A model generated the notes under the pieces. The model did no database searches, was not told the DNA's origin, and saw only the letters and a program-made list of their open reading frames with translations. A program made the translations under genes and the position numbers. Below are positions 34,351 to 42,613 of a stretch of 64,000 nt of DNA, piece by piece; position 1 is the stretch's first letter, and each line of letters opens with the position of its first letter. The stretch is taken from assembly GCA_965233705.1 (NCBI GenBank), contig CBDDTF010000003.1:124001-188000 (forward strand). The letters run 5' to 3'. The DNA comes from Algihabitans sp965233705 (GTDB taxonomy: Bacteria > Pseudomonadota > Alphaproteobacteria > Kiloniellales > DSM-21159).

Positions 34351-35511
34351 ATGTCCCGCATCTACGATCTCGCCGTGGTCGGCGCCGGCATCGTCGGCCT
34401 CGCCCACGCCCTGGCCGCCGCGCGGCGCGGCTGGCGCGTGGTGGTGCTGGAGCGCGAGGGCCGGGCCGTCGGCGCCTCGCTGCGCAACTTCGGCTTCGTC
34501 ACGGTCACCGGCCAGCAGCGCGGCACCTGCTGGCGCCGGGCGCGGCGCAGCCGCGAGGTCTGGGCCGAGGTGGCGCCGCAGGCCGGCATCCCGGTCGAGC
34601 ACGAGGGGCTGGTCTTCGCGGCGCGCAGTCCCGAGGCCCTGGCCGGTCTGGAAGCCTTTCTGGACAGCGATGCGGAGATGGCGGCCGGCTGCGCCCTGCT
34701 GGAGGCGGCCGAGGCGGTGCGGCGCTACCCGCAGCTCCGCCGGGCCGGGCTGCATGGCGCGCTCTGGTCGCCGCACGAGCTGCGCGTCGACCCGCGCCTG
34801 GCCGTCGACCGGCTGGCCGCCTGGCTGAGCGAGACCCACGCGGTCGAGATCCGCTACGGCGTCACGGTGACCGGCGTCGACAACGGCTGGTTGCAGAGCG
34901 ATGCCGGGCCGATCCACGCCGGCGCGGTGGTGGTCTGTCCCGGCGCCGACCTGCAGGGACTCTACCGCCAGCGCCTGGCCGGCTTCGGCCTGACCAAGTG
35001 CAAGCTGCACATGCTGCGCCTGGCGCCCCAGCCGTCCGGCTGGCGCCTGCCCGGCGGGGTGATGACCGACCCCTCGATCCCGCGCTACCTGGGCTATGCG
35101 GAGCTGCCGGCGGCGCGGGCGGTGCGGGCCAGGCTGGAGCGCGAGCGGCCGGAGCTGCTGGAGATGGGCATCCACCTGATCGTCACCCAGGACGCCGACG
35201 GCAGCCTGGTGGTGGGCGACTCCCACCACTACGGCGACCCGCCCATGATCTTTCAGGACGAGCGGGTCGACCGGGCGATCCTCGATCTGGCGGTCGAGAC
35301 GCTGGAGCTGCCCGAGCGCCGGGTTGTCGCGCGCTGGACCGGCGTCTATCCCTCGCACCCCTCCAAGCTGGCGCTGATCGACGCGCCGGAGCCGCGCGTG
35401 CGGCTGGTGCTGGTGACCAGCGGCACCGGCATGTCGACGGCCTTCGCGCTGGGCGAAGAGGTGGTGGATGATCTGGCGGGCGACGGCCTGAACGCGGGAG
35501 CGGCGCAATGA
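34351..35511 (+). CDS. FAD-dependent oxidoreductase, phosphonate-associated (TIGR03364-like)
   Basis: The 386-residue protein begins MSRIYDLAVVGAGIVGLAHA, a Rossmann FAD-binding start, and has the D-amino-acid-oxidase fold order: LRNFGFVTVTGQQRG, a substrate domain, and VTSGTGMSTAFALGEEVVDDL at the end. It overlaps phnX by four bases (ATGA). This pairing is typical of the TIGR03364 family, which occurs beside phosphonoacetaldehyde hydrolase and is thought to oxidise 2-aminoethylphosphonate-type compounds (for example N-methyl derivatives) to phosphonoacetaldehyde. The exact substrate is inferred from context. No phnW (transaminase) or transporter is in view. Confidence 0.85.
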   Translation: MSRIYDLAVVGAGIVGLAHALAAARRGWRVVVLEREGRAVGASLRNFGFVTVTGQQRGTCWRRARRSREVWAEVAPQAGIPVEHEGLVFAARSPEALAGLEAFLDSDAEMAAGCALLEAAEAVRRYPQLRRAGLHGALWSPHELRVDPRLAVDRLAAWLSETHAVEIRYGVTVTGVDNGWLQSDAGPIHAGAVVVCPGADLQGLYRQRLAGFGLTKCKLHMLRLAPQPSGWRLPGGVMTDPSIPRYLGYAELPAARAVRARLERERPELLEMGIHLIVTQDADGSLVVGDSHHYGDPPMIFQDERVDRAILDLAVETLELPERRVVARWTGVYPSHPSKLALIDAPEPRVRLVLVTSGTGMSTAFALGEEVVDDLAGDGLNAGAAQ

Positions 35512-36332
35512 CGGGCGAAACGGTGAGCTACCGGCATCTCAAGGCGGTGATCTTCGACTGGGCCGGAACGGTGGTCGACCACGGCAGCCGCGCGCCCATG
35601 GGCGCCTTCGTCGCGGCCTTCGGGCGCTTCGGCGTGGACCTCTCCATCGCGCAGGCGCGCCGGCCCATGGGGCTGCCCAAGCGCGACCACATCAAGGCGC
35701 TGCTGGAGATGCCGGAGGTCGCCGCCGGCTGGCAGGCCGCCCAGGGCGGTTCCCCGGACGAGGCGGCGATCGACCGGCTCTACGAGGTCTTCGTGCCGAT
35801 GAACGCCGAGGTGGTCGCCCGCCATGCGGAGCTGATCCCCGGCGCGGCGGAGACCGTGGCGGCGCTGCGCGCGGCCGGCCTGAAGATCGGCTCGACCACC
35901 GGCTACGTGCGCGAGATCATGGCGCGGCTGACCGGCCCGGCCGCCGCCCAGGGCTTCGCCCCCGACAACCTGGTCTGCGCCGGCGACCTGCCCGAGGGCC
36001 GGCCCAGCCCCTTCAACATCTACCGCACGCTGCTCGACCTGCAGGTCTGGCCGGCGGCGGCCTGCGTGAAGATCGACGACACCGAACCCGGCATCGCCGA
36101 GGGCGTCAACGCCGGCTGCTGGACCGTCGGCGTGGCGCTGACCGGCAACACCGTCGGCCTGACGGCCGAGGAGCTGGCGGCCCTGCCCGCGGCGGAGGTG
36201 GCGGGCCTGCGCGCGCGGGCCACGGCGCGGCTGAAGGCGGCCGGCGCCCATCTGGTGGTCGACGGGGTGGCCGACCTGCAGCCGGCCCTGGCCGACCTGG
36301 AAGGCCGGCTGGCACGCGGCCAACGCCCCTGA
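35508..36332 (+). CDS. phnX: Phosphonoacetaldehyde hydrolase
   Basis: PhnX cleaves the C-P bond of phosphonoacetaldehyde to acetaldehyde and phosphate. The 274-residue HAD protein shows AVIFDWAGTVVDHGSRAP with the nucleophile Asp near residue 15. The cap region has RRPMGLPKRDHIKALLEMP, where the Schiff-base Lys lies, and the sequence continues with GLKIGSTTGYVREIM and VKIDDTEPGIAEGVNAGCWTV. It is translationally coupled to the preceding oxidase, so the two probably act in sequence. Confidence 0.95.
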   Translation: MTGETVSYRHLKAVIFDWAGTVVDHGSRAPMGAFVAAFGRFGVDLSIAQARRPMGLPKRDHIKALLEMPEVAAGWQAAQGGSPDEAAIDRLYEVFVPMNAEVVARHAELIPGAAETVAALRAAGLKIGSTTGYVREIMARLTGPAAAQGFAPDNLVCAGDLPEGRPSPFNIYRTLLDLQVWPAAACVKIDDTEPGIAEGVNAGCWTVGVALTGNTVGLTAEELAALPAAEVAGLRARATARLKAAGAHLVVDGVADLQPALADLEGRLARGQRP

Positions 36333-36452
36333 CAACCGCGCCCCGGTTGGACCGGAGGGGGGGGGGCGCCGGCGCCGGGCGCCCGCACGGCGGTTCCCTG
36401 CGCGCGCCAATGCCTCTAGAAAGGAGGCCAGAACCGGGGAGGGTAGGGCCGC

Positions 36453-37430
36453 ATGGATACGCCGGCAGACGAGCGAAAAAGCATCGGCATCATCGGCTTG
36501 GGCATCATGGGCCGGCGCCTGTTGGGGGCGATCCAGCGCCACCCCGGCTTTCGTCCCGGGCCGCTGTGGGACCCGGCCGAGGCCGCTTGCGACCAGGCCC
36601 GCGCCCTGGCGCCGGCGGCGGAGATGGCGGAGTCCGCCGCGGCGGTGATCGCCGGCGCCGAGGTCGTCTACCTCGCCTGCCCGCCGGGGCCGCGCCGCGC
36701 CCACGCGCTGGCCGCTGCGGCCGCCGGCAAGCCGGTCTTCCTGGAAAAGCCGTTCGGCGTGGAACTGGCGGCCAGCCGCGATCTGGCCCGGCGTCTGGCG
36801 GACTCCGGCGTGCCGGCGGCGGTCAACTTCACCCAGGCCGCCAGCCCGGCGCTGGCAGAGGTGCGCCGCGCGCTGGATGCCGGCGAGCTGGGCGAACTGC
36901 TGGGCATCGACATTCTGGTCAACTACGCCGCCTGGCCGCGCGCCTGGCAGGCGCAGGCCGACTGGCTGCGCCTGCGGGCCGAGGGCGGCTTCACCCGCGA
37001 GGTGATCTCCCACTTCCTGTTTCTCTCCGCGCGGCTGCTGGGGCCGCTGCGGGTTGTCTGGTCGCGCCCCGACTTCCCGAGCGACGAGCTGGCGGAGACC
37101 GCGCTGCTGGCGCGTCTGGAGGGGCCGGACGACGCGCCGGTCTCGATCCTCGGCACGGTCGGCGGCGCGCGGCCCGACCGTCAGGAGGTGACGATCCGCG
37201 GCAGCCGGCGCAGCTACCGCATCAGCGACTTCTACGAGCTGGAGGTGTCCGACGGCGGCGCCTTTGTCGGTGCCCGGACGGCGGCGGAAGACCCGCGCCA
37301 GGAGGCGCTGCAGGCGCAGCTCGACGCCCTGGCGGACTGGGCCGCCGGCCGGCCGCACCCGCTGGCGACGGTGGCCGAGGCCTTCGCCGTGCAGCAGTGG
37401 GTGGAGGCGCTGCTGGCCGGCGGTGAATAG
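36453..37430 (+). CDS. Gfo/Idh/MocA-family oxidoreductase
   Basis: This is a 325-residue NAD(P)-dependent oxidoreductase of the Gfo/Idh/MocA family. The N-terminal motif IGIIGLGIMGRRLLGAI is the dinucleotide-binding loop, and KPVFLEKPFGVELAASRDLA contains the family EKP motif with the catalytic Lys. The start ATG has a GGGGAGGG-rich region upstream. It is 120 bases after phnX and 59 bases before an aldo/keto reductase. Substrate is unknown; sugar or cyclitol derivatives are the usual ones. Confidence 0.88.
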   Translation: MDTPADERKSIGIIGLGIMGRRLLGAIQRHPGFRPGPLWDPAEAACDQARALAPAAEMAESAAAVIAGAEVVYLACPPGPRRAHALAAAAAGKPVFLEKPFGVELAASRDLARRLADSGVPAAVNFTQAASPALAEVRRALDAGELGELLGIDILVNYAAWPRAWQAQADWLRLRAEGGFTREVISHFLFLSARLLGPLRVVWSRPDFPSDELAETALLARLEGPDDAPVSILGTVGGARPDRQEVTIRGSRRSYRISDFYELEVSDGGAFVGARTAAEDPRQEALQAQLDALADWAAGRPHPLATVAEAFAVQQWVEALLAGGE

Positions 37431-37489
37431 TTGCAAATAAAAACGCCACGGGAAAACGAGATTTGACAAAGCCACGGGGGGGACCGGGG

Positions 37490-38458
37490 ATGGACTACGT
37501 TTCGCTGGGCAAGACGGGTGTCAAGGTCTCGCAGCTCTGCTTCGGCACGATGTCGTTCGGCGGCGACGCCGACGCGGCGGAGGCGGAGCGGATGTACACG
37601 GCCTGCCGCGAGGCGGGGATCAACTTCTTCGACTGCGCGGACATGTATAGCCAGGGCCGGGCCGAGGAGATTCTGGGCCGCCTGATCGCACCGGAGCGCG
37701 ACCAGCTCGTCATCACCTCCAAGTGCTTCAACCCCATGGGCCAGGGGCGTAACGACCGGGGCCTCAACCGCCGCCATATCCTGCGCGCCGTCGAGGCCAG
37801 CCTGCAGCGGCTGAACACCGACCGCCTCGACCTGCTGTTCCTGCACAAGTGGGACCCCGAGACGCCGCTGGAGGAAACCCTGCGCGCGCTGGAGGATTTG
37901 GTGCGCGCCGGCAAGGTGGTCTACACCGGCGCCAGCAACTTCGCCGCCTGGCAGATCGCCAAGGCGCTCGGCCTGTCGGCGCGGCACGGCTGGGCCGCCT
38001 TCGACGTGATCCAGCCGATGTATTCCCTGGTCAAGCGCCAGGCCGAGTCCGAGATCCTGCCGCTGGCCGCGGCCGAGGGGGTGGGCGTGATCACCTACAG
38101 CCCGCTGGGCGGCGGCCTGCTGAGCGGCAAGTACGGCCCCGAGCGCAAGCCCGCGCAGGGCCGGCTGATCGACAACAAGATGTACGCCAGCCGCTACAGC
38201 GAGGACTGGACCTACCGCACCGCGGCCGACTTCACGGCCTTCGCCCAGGCGCGCGGGCTGCACCCCGTCAGCCTTGCGGTCGCCTGGGCCGGAGCCCATC
38301 CTGCGGTGACCAGCCCCATCGTCGGGGCGCGCAATCTGGAGCAGCTCACCCCGGCACTGCGCTCGGTCGAGATCGACATGACGCCGGAGCTGCGCACCGA
38401 GATTTCGGCCCTGTCGCGCACCCCGGCGCCCGCAACCGACCGACTGGAGGAAGCGTGA
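37490..38458 (+). CDS. Aldo/keto reductase
   Basis: This is an NADPH-dependent (beta/alpha)8 barrel oxidoreductase of 322 residues. ATG 37490 (GGGGGGACCGGGG upstream) is preferred over a TTG nine codons earlier. The catalytic tetrad is visible: Asp and Tyr in FFDCADMYSQGRAEE, Lys in VITSKCF and His in LLFLHKWDP. The NADPH-binding C-terminal end is SPIVGARNLEQL. The stop overlaps the next gene's GTG by four bases, so the pair is coupled. Substrate is unknown. Confidence 0.93.
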   Translation: MDYVSLGKTGVKVSQLCFGTMSFGGDADAAEAERMYTACREAGINFFDCADMYSQGRAEEILGRLIAPERDQLVITSKCFNPMGQGRNDRGLNRRHILRAVEASLQRLNTDRLDLLFLHKWDPETPLEETLRALEDLVRAGKVVYTGASNFAAWQIAKALGLSARHGWAAFDVIQPMYSLVKRQAESEILPLAAAEGVGVITYSPLGGGLLSGKYGPERKPAQGRLIDNKMYASRYSEDWTYRTAADFTAFAQARGLHPVSLAVAWAGAHPAVTSPIVGARNLEQLTPALRSVEIDMTPELRTEISALSRTPAPATDRLEEA

Positions 38459-39594
38459 CCGGCGCCTCGCAACCCTCTTCGACCCGCACGGCGGACATCC
38501 TGATCATCGGCGGCGGCATGGCCGGCGCCTCGGCCGCGGCGGAGCTCGCGGCCGAGGCCAAGGTGCTGCTGCTGGAAAGCGAGGAGCGGCCGGGCCACCA
38601 CGCCACCGGGCGCTCCGCCGCCATCTTCATCCAGAACTACGGCAACGCGGCGATCCGCCGGTTGAGCAAGGCCAGCCGGCCGCTGTTCGAGGCGCATCCC
38701 CTGGCCGAGGACGCGCGCAGCCTGCTTTCGGAGCGCGGCATCCTGTTCCTCGCCGACGCCGCGCAGGGCGCCGCGCTGGATGCCCTGCTGGCCGAGGGCG
38801 ACGGCCTGGCCGAGATCGACGCGGCGGCGGTGCGCGCGCTGGTGCCGGCCCTGCGCCCGGACAGCTTCCAGCGCGCCGCCTACGAGGCCGACGCCATGGA
38901 CATCGACGTCGACCGCCTGCACCAGATCTACCTGCGCCACCTGAAGCGCAGCGGCGGCGCGCTGGTCTGCCGCGCCGGCGTCACCGCGCTGGAGCGGCGC
39001 GGCGGCACCTGGCGGGTGGACACACCGACCGGCCGCTTCGAGGCGCCGGTGGTGGTTGACGCCGCCGGCGCCTGGGCCGACGCCACGGCCGCGCTGGCCG
39101 GCGTCGCGCCGGTCGGCCTGCGTGCGCTGCGCCGCTCGGCGGCGCTGCTGCCGCCGCGGGCGGGCTGGGCGGTCGACCGCTGGCCGCTGACCGGCGACGT
39201 GGCCGAGACCTGGTACATGAAGCCCGACGCGGGGCGCCTGCTGGTCTCGCCGGCCGACCAGGACCCGGTCGAGCCGCACGACGCCTGGCCCGACGACATG
39301 GTGCTGGCCGAGGGGCTGGACCGCTTCGCCCGGGTCTTCGACTACGAGGTGACCAAGCTGGAGGCCGCCTGGGCGGGCTTGCGCACTTTCGCGCCGGACA
39401 AGTCGCCGGTGATCGGCTTCGAGCCGGCGGCCGAGGGCTTCTTCTGGCTGGCCGGGCAGGGCGGCTACGGCATCCAGACCGCGCCCGCCGCCGCCCGCCT
39501 CGCCGCCGCGCTGGTCCTCGGCCGTCCGGTCCCGGCCGACCTGGCGGCCCTGGGCCTCAGCGCCGCCGACGTCTCGCCCGCGCGCTTTCGCTGA
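38455..39594 (+). CDS. FAD-dependent oxidoreductase (DAO family)
   Basis: The start is GTG 38455 with GGAGGA upstream, overlapping the aldo/keto reductase stop (GTGA). The 379-residue protein has the Rossmann motif ILIIGGGMAGASAAAELAA, RPGHHATGRSAAIFIQNYG, EADAMDIDVDRLHQIYLRHL and the C-terminal FFWLAGQGGYGIQTAPAA typical of glycine/D-amino-acid-oxidase relatives. It may oxidise an amino acid or a hydroxy acid. Context (Gfo/Idh and aldo/keto reductase) suggests catabolism of a small amino or polyhydroxy compound. Confidence 0.88.
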   Translation: MTGASQPSSTRTADILIIGGGMAGASAAAELAAEAKVLLLESEERPGHHATGRSAAIFIQNYGNAAIRRLSKASRPLFEAHPLAEDARSLLSERGILFLADAAQGAALDALLAEGDGLAEIDAAAVRALVPALRPDSFQRAAYEADAMDIDVDRLHQIYLRHLKRSGGALVCRAGVTALERRGGTWRVDTPTGRFEAPVVVDAAGAWADATAALAGVAPVGLRALRRSAALLPPRAGWAVDRWPLTGDVAETWYMKPDAGRLLVSPADQDPVEPHDAWPDDMVLAEGLDRFARVFDYEVTKLEAAWAGLRTFAPDKSPVIGFEPAAEGFFWLAGQGGYGIQTAPAAARLAAALVLGRPVPADLAALGLSAADVSPARFR

Positions 39595-39618
39595 ATCTGC
39601 TCTCACACAGTAACGTGA

Positions 39619-39678
39619 AAGCGATGTCTCGCGACCGGCGGAACCGTTGCGCGGTTCCATACGGTGGCAAATCGCTCT
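39619..39678. repeat. Dispersed palindromic element, copy 2
   Basis: AAGCGATGTCTCGCGACCGG to GCAAATCGCTCT is nearly identical to 1860-1918, including the internal GAACCG-TTG-CGGTTC hairpin. It lies between convergent genes and could also serve as a bidirectional terminator. Confidence 0.85.
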
Positions 39679-39693
39679 GGAGGCGCGCGCGGC

Positions 39694-41352
39694 TCAGCGC
39701 TGGGTCAGCTTGAATTCGATCCGGCGGTTGCGGCTGAGGGCCTCTGCGCTGGCGCCCTCGACGATCGGCCAGTGGTCGGCGAAGCCGGCGGCGACCAGGC
39801 GGTTGCTCGGCACCCCCTGGGCGATCAGGAACTTCACGACCTCGATCGCGCGGGCCGAGGAGAGCTCCCAGTTGGAGGGGAACTGCGGCGTGGAGATCGG
39901 TCGGCGGTCGGTATGGCCGTCGACCCGCAGCACCCAGTCGATGTCGTCGGGGATCTCGGCGGCGATGGCGTTCAGCGTGTCGGCCAGGCGGGCGATCTGG
40001 GACGCGCCCTGGGGCTGCAGCTCGGCCGAGGCGCTGGGGAAGAGCACCTCCGACTGGAAGACGAAGCGGTCGCCGACGATGCGCACGTCGGGATTGTCGC
40101 CCAGCACCTCGCGCAGCCGGCCGAAGAACTCGGAGCGGTAGCGCGCCAGCTCCTGCACCTTGGTGGCCAGGGCGGCGTTCAGGCGCTCGCCGAGGTTGGC
40201 GATCTGCACCTGCTGCTCGCGGTTGCGCGCCTCGGCCGCCTCCAGCGCTTCGTTCAGGGCGGCGAGCTGGGCGCGGAGCTGCACGAGCTGGCGGTTGAGG
40301 CGCGCCACCTCGCGCTGCGCCTCTTCGCTGAGGCGCTGCTGCTCCATGGCGAAGTCCTGGGTCTGGGCGAGCTGGTCGCGCGCCTCGGCCAGCGCGGCGC
40401 GGGTCGCGGCGCCGCGGTCGCGCAGCTCGGCCAGCTCCGCCTCCCGCTCGGCCAGGAACTGCTCCAGCTCGGCGATACGCCCCTCGCGTGTGCTCACCCG
40501 CTCCTGCGCGGCGGTCAGGGCCCGCGCCTTGGCGGCCAGTTCGGCCTCCAGCTCGGCCAGCTCGGCGTCGCGCGCCTCGACCCGCGCGCGCAGGGCGTCC
40601 AGCGCCTCGATCTGCGCGGTCAGCTCCTCCTCGCGGCTCAGCGCCTGGCGCTCCAGCCGGTCGATCCGCTCGGCCCGGGCCTCGGCCGTGGCGCGGCTCT
40701 CGGACAGCCGCGCCTCCAGCTCGGCGATGCGGGCGTCGCGCGCCCCCAGGGTCTCGCTCAGCTCCGCGCTCTCGGTCTCGGCGCGCGCCAGCCGCAGCTC
40801 CAGCTCGCTCAGCTCGGCGCGCAGGCGGTCGCGCAGGTCCTGCAGCGACCGCACCTCGGCGAGCTGCGCCTCGATGGTTTCGCGGTCGGCCTCGACGCGC
40901 TGCTGCGCCTCGCTCAACTCCGCGCTGCGTTCGCGCAGCTCGGCCTCGGTGCGCTCCAGGCGGTTGGCCAGCACGTCGCGCTCGTTGGTCAGGGCGGCCA
41001 GGTCGCCGGCCAGGCGGTCGCGCTGCTCGGTCAGGGCGGCCAGCCGCTCGCTCAGGGAGTCCCGCTGGGTCAGGGAGGCCTGCAGCTCGGCCGAGAGCTG
41101 CGAGACGTCGACGCGCAGGTCCTCGTTGGCCTGGCGCTCCAGGGCGAGCAGCTCGGACAGCTCGTTCAGGCGCGAGGTCAGCTCGGCCAGGCGGGTGTCG
41201 CGGCTGGTCAGGGCGGTGGAGAGGAAGAACTGCCCGACCATGAAGACCAGCAGCACGAAGACGAGGACCAGCAGCAGGGTGGCCAGGCCGTCGACGAAGC
41301 CCGGCCAGATGTTGGTGGCGCGCTCGCGGCCGGTGCGCGAGAGGTTGTACAT
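39694..41352 (-). CDS. MotB-like protein with long coiled coil and OmpA C-terminal domain
   Basis: The 552-residue protein has one membrane helix near the N-terminus, with the stator Asp in WPGFVDGLATLLLVLVFVLL (Asp21). This is the proton-conducting position in MotB, TolR and ExbD. Residues about 45-400 form an almost continuous coiled coil rich in LxxL/E/R heptads. The C-terminal OmpA/MotB peptidoglycan-binding domain spans about 425-552 (VLFPSASAELQPQG, VDGHTDRRP, NRRIEFKL). It is encoded 6 bases after the MotA-like gene. The pair is probably an ion-driven complex linking the inner membrane to the cell wall, not the flagellar stator, because flagellar MotB lacks such a long coil. A similar pair is common in alphaproteobacteria. 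Confidence 0.85.
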   Translation of the reverse strand: MYNLSRTGRERATNIWPGFVDGLATLLLVLVFVLLVFMVGQFFLSTALTSRDTRLAELTSRLNELSELLALERQANEDLRVDVSQLSAELQASLTQRDSLSERLAALTEQRDRLAGDLAALTNERDVLANRLERTEAELRERSAELSEAQQRVEADRETIEAQLAEVRSLQDLRDRLRAELSELELRLARAETESAELSETLGARDARIAELEARLSESRATAEARAERIDRLERQALSREEELTAQIEALDALRARVEARDAELAELEAELAAKARALTAAQERVSTREGRIAELEQFLAEREAELAELRDRGAATRAALAEARDQLAQTQDFAMEQQRLSEEAQREVARLNRQLVQLRAQLAALNEALEAAEARNREQQVQIANLGERLNAALATKVQELARYRSEFFGRLREVLGDNPDVRIVGDRFVFQSEVLFPSASAELQPQGASQIARLADTLNAIAAEIPDDIDWVLRVDGHTDRRPISTPQFPSNWELSSARAIEVVKFLIAQGVPSNRLVAAGFADHWPIVEGASAEALSRNRRIEFKLTQR

Positions 41353-41358
41353 GGGCGC

Positions 41359-42519
41359 CTAGCCTTCCGACTCCTCGGCCAGCGCGGCGATGGTCCGGGC
41401 CAGCAGGCGGATCTCGGCGCGGATCGCCTCGACCGTCTGGTCGCGGCCGCGGTCCATCTCGCCGGCGATGCGGGTGACGTTGAGCGCCAGGGTGCGGATA
41501 TGGTCGCGCGTCGCCTCGTCCAGGCCGCCGCCGCCCAGCTCGCCCTCGCTGAGCTGCTGCAGCAGCGGCTTGATCGCGCTGTGGGTCTCGGCCAGGCGGC
41601 GCATCACCTCCTGCTCGGTGCGCATCTGCTCGGTCAGCACGCTCATGCGCTCGGTCAGGGTGGCCAGGTTGCGGTTGGCCTCCTGCCGATCCTCCTCGCC
41701 GCGCGCGATGGTGCGCTGCAGGGAGTCCAGGCTGTCGGCGGTGGATTCCAGCAGCGCCGTCAGGTAGGCGGGGACCGAGCCGTCGCCGGCGCCGACGCCC
41801 TCGCCGCCGCTGGACAGGCGGGTCAGGCCGGACAGCCACTCCTCCAGCTCGTTGACGAAGCGGTTGTGCGCCTGGCCCGACTGCAGCTCCAGGAAGCCGA
41901 GAACCAGCGAGCCGGCCAGCCCGAACAGCGAGGAGGAAAAGGCCGTGCCCATGCCCGACAGCGGCTGGTCGAGCCCGGTCTTGAGCTGGTCGAACAGCAC
42001 CGCCGCGTCGCCGCCGGCCGAAAGGTTGGCGATGGTGTCGGCCACGGCGTTGATGGTCTCCAGCAGCCCCCAGAAGGTGCCCAGCAGGCCGAGGAAGATC
42101 AGCAGCCCGATCAGGTAGCGCGAGATGTCGTGGCTCTCGCTGATGCGGGTCTGGATGGAGTCGAGCAGGGTGCGCGTCGACAGCGCCGAGAGGGTCAGGC
42201 GGCCCTTGCGCTCGCGCAGCATGTTGGCCATCGGGCCGAGCAGGCGCGGCGGCGACATGGACTGCACCGAGCCGGGGAAGATCAGCCCGCCGCTGGCCTC
42301 GCGCTTGAGGTGCTCGAGGAAGGCCACCTCCGGGCGCAGCAGGATGACCTGGCGGATGGAGTAGCCGATGCCCAGCAGCAGGACGCCGATGATCATGCCG
42401 TTGAGCACGGCGTTGGCCAGGAAGGCCTCCTGCAGGCGCGGGAACAGCAGCGCCGCGGCGACCAGCACCAGGCCGAGGAAGACGGCCATGCGCAGCAGGT
42501 AGACGGTGGGGCGGGTCAT
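41359..42519 (-). CDS. MotA/TolQ/ExbB-like channel protein
   Basis: The 386-residue protein has membrane helices near residues 10-30 and 37-57, and two more in LIGLLIFLGLLGTFWGLLET and AFSSSLFGLAGSLVLGFLEL (about 140-215). The last two match the pore helices of MotA, TolQ and ExbB, with the LGTFWGL and SSLFGLAGSLVLGFLEL patterns. The C-terminal 170 residues form a cytoplasmic, helical tail ending in ALAEESEG. It is the likely partner of the downstream MotB-like gene. The ATG at 42519 follows the OmpA-like gene by 94 bases. Confidence 0.88.
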   Translation of the reverse strand: MTRPTVYLLRMAVFLGLVLVAAALLFPRLQEAFLANAVLNGMIIGVLLLGIGYSIRQVILLRPEVAFLEHLKREASGGLIFPGSVQSMSPPRLLGPMANMLRERKGRLTLSALSTRTLLDSIQTRISESHDISRYLIGLLIFLGLLGTFWGLLETINAVADTIANLSAGGDAAVLFDQLKTGLDQPLSGMGTAFSSSLFGLAGSLVLGFLELQSGQAHNRFVNELEEWLSGLTRLSSGGEGVGAGDGSVPAYLTALLESTADSLDSLQRTIARGEEDRQEANRNLATLTERMSVLTEQMRTEQEVMRRLAETHSAIKPLLQQLSEGELGGGGLDEATRDHIRTLALNVTRIAGEMDRGRDQTVEAIRAEIRLLARTIAALAEESEG

Positions 42520-42613
42520 GGCGTGGCGATCTCCTGGCTGGCTCCGATCGCCCCGATCACGACCGCCCAGAACATGATGCCGACGCGCGCTCCCTCGCCT
42601 GCGTCCCGCCGCC

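Noticed and set aside
39694..42519. Zorya anti-phage system (ZorAB)
   Set aside because: The channel and OmpA-type partners are similar in architecture, but no ZorC, ZorD or ZorE-like effector gene is nearby and the neighbours are housekeeping genes.
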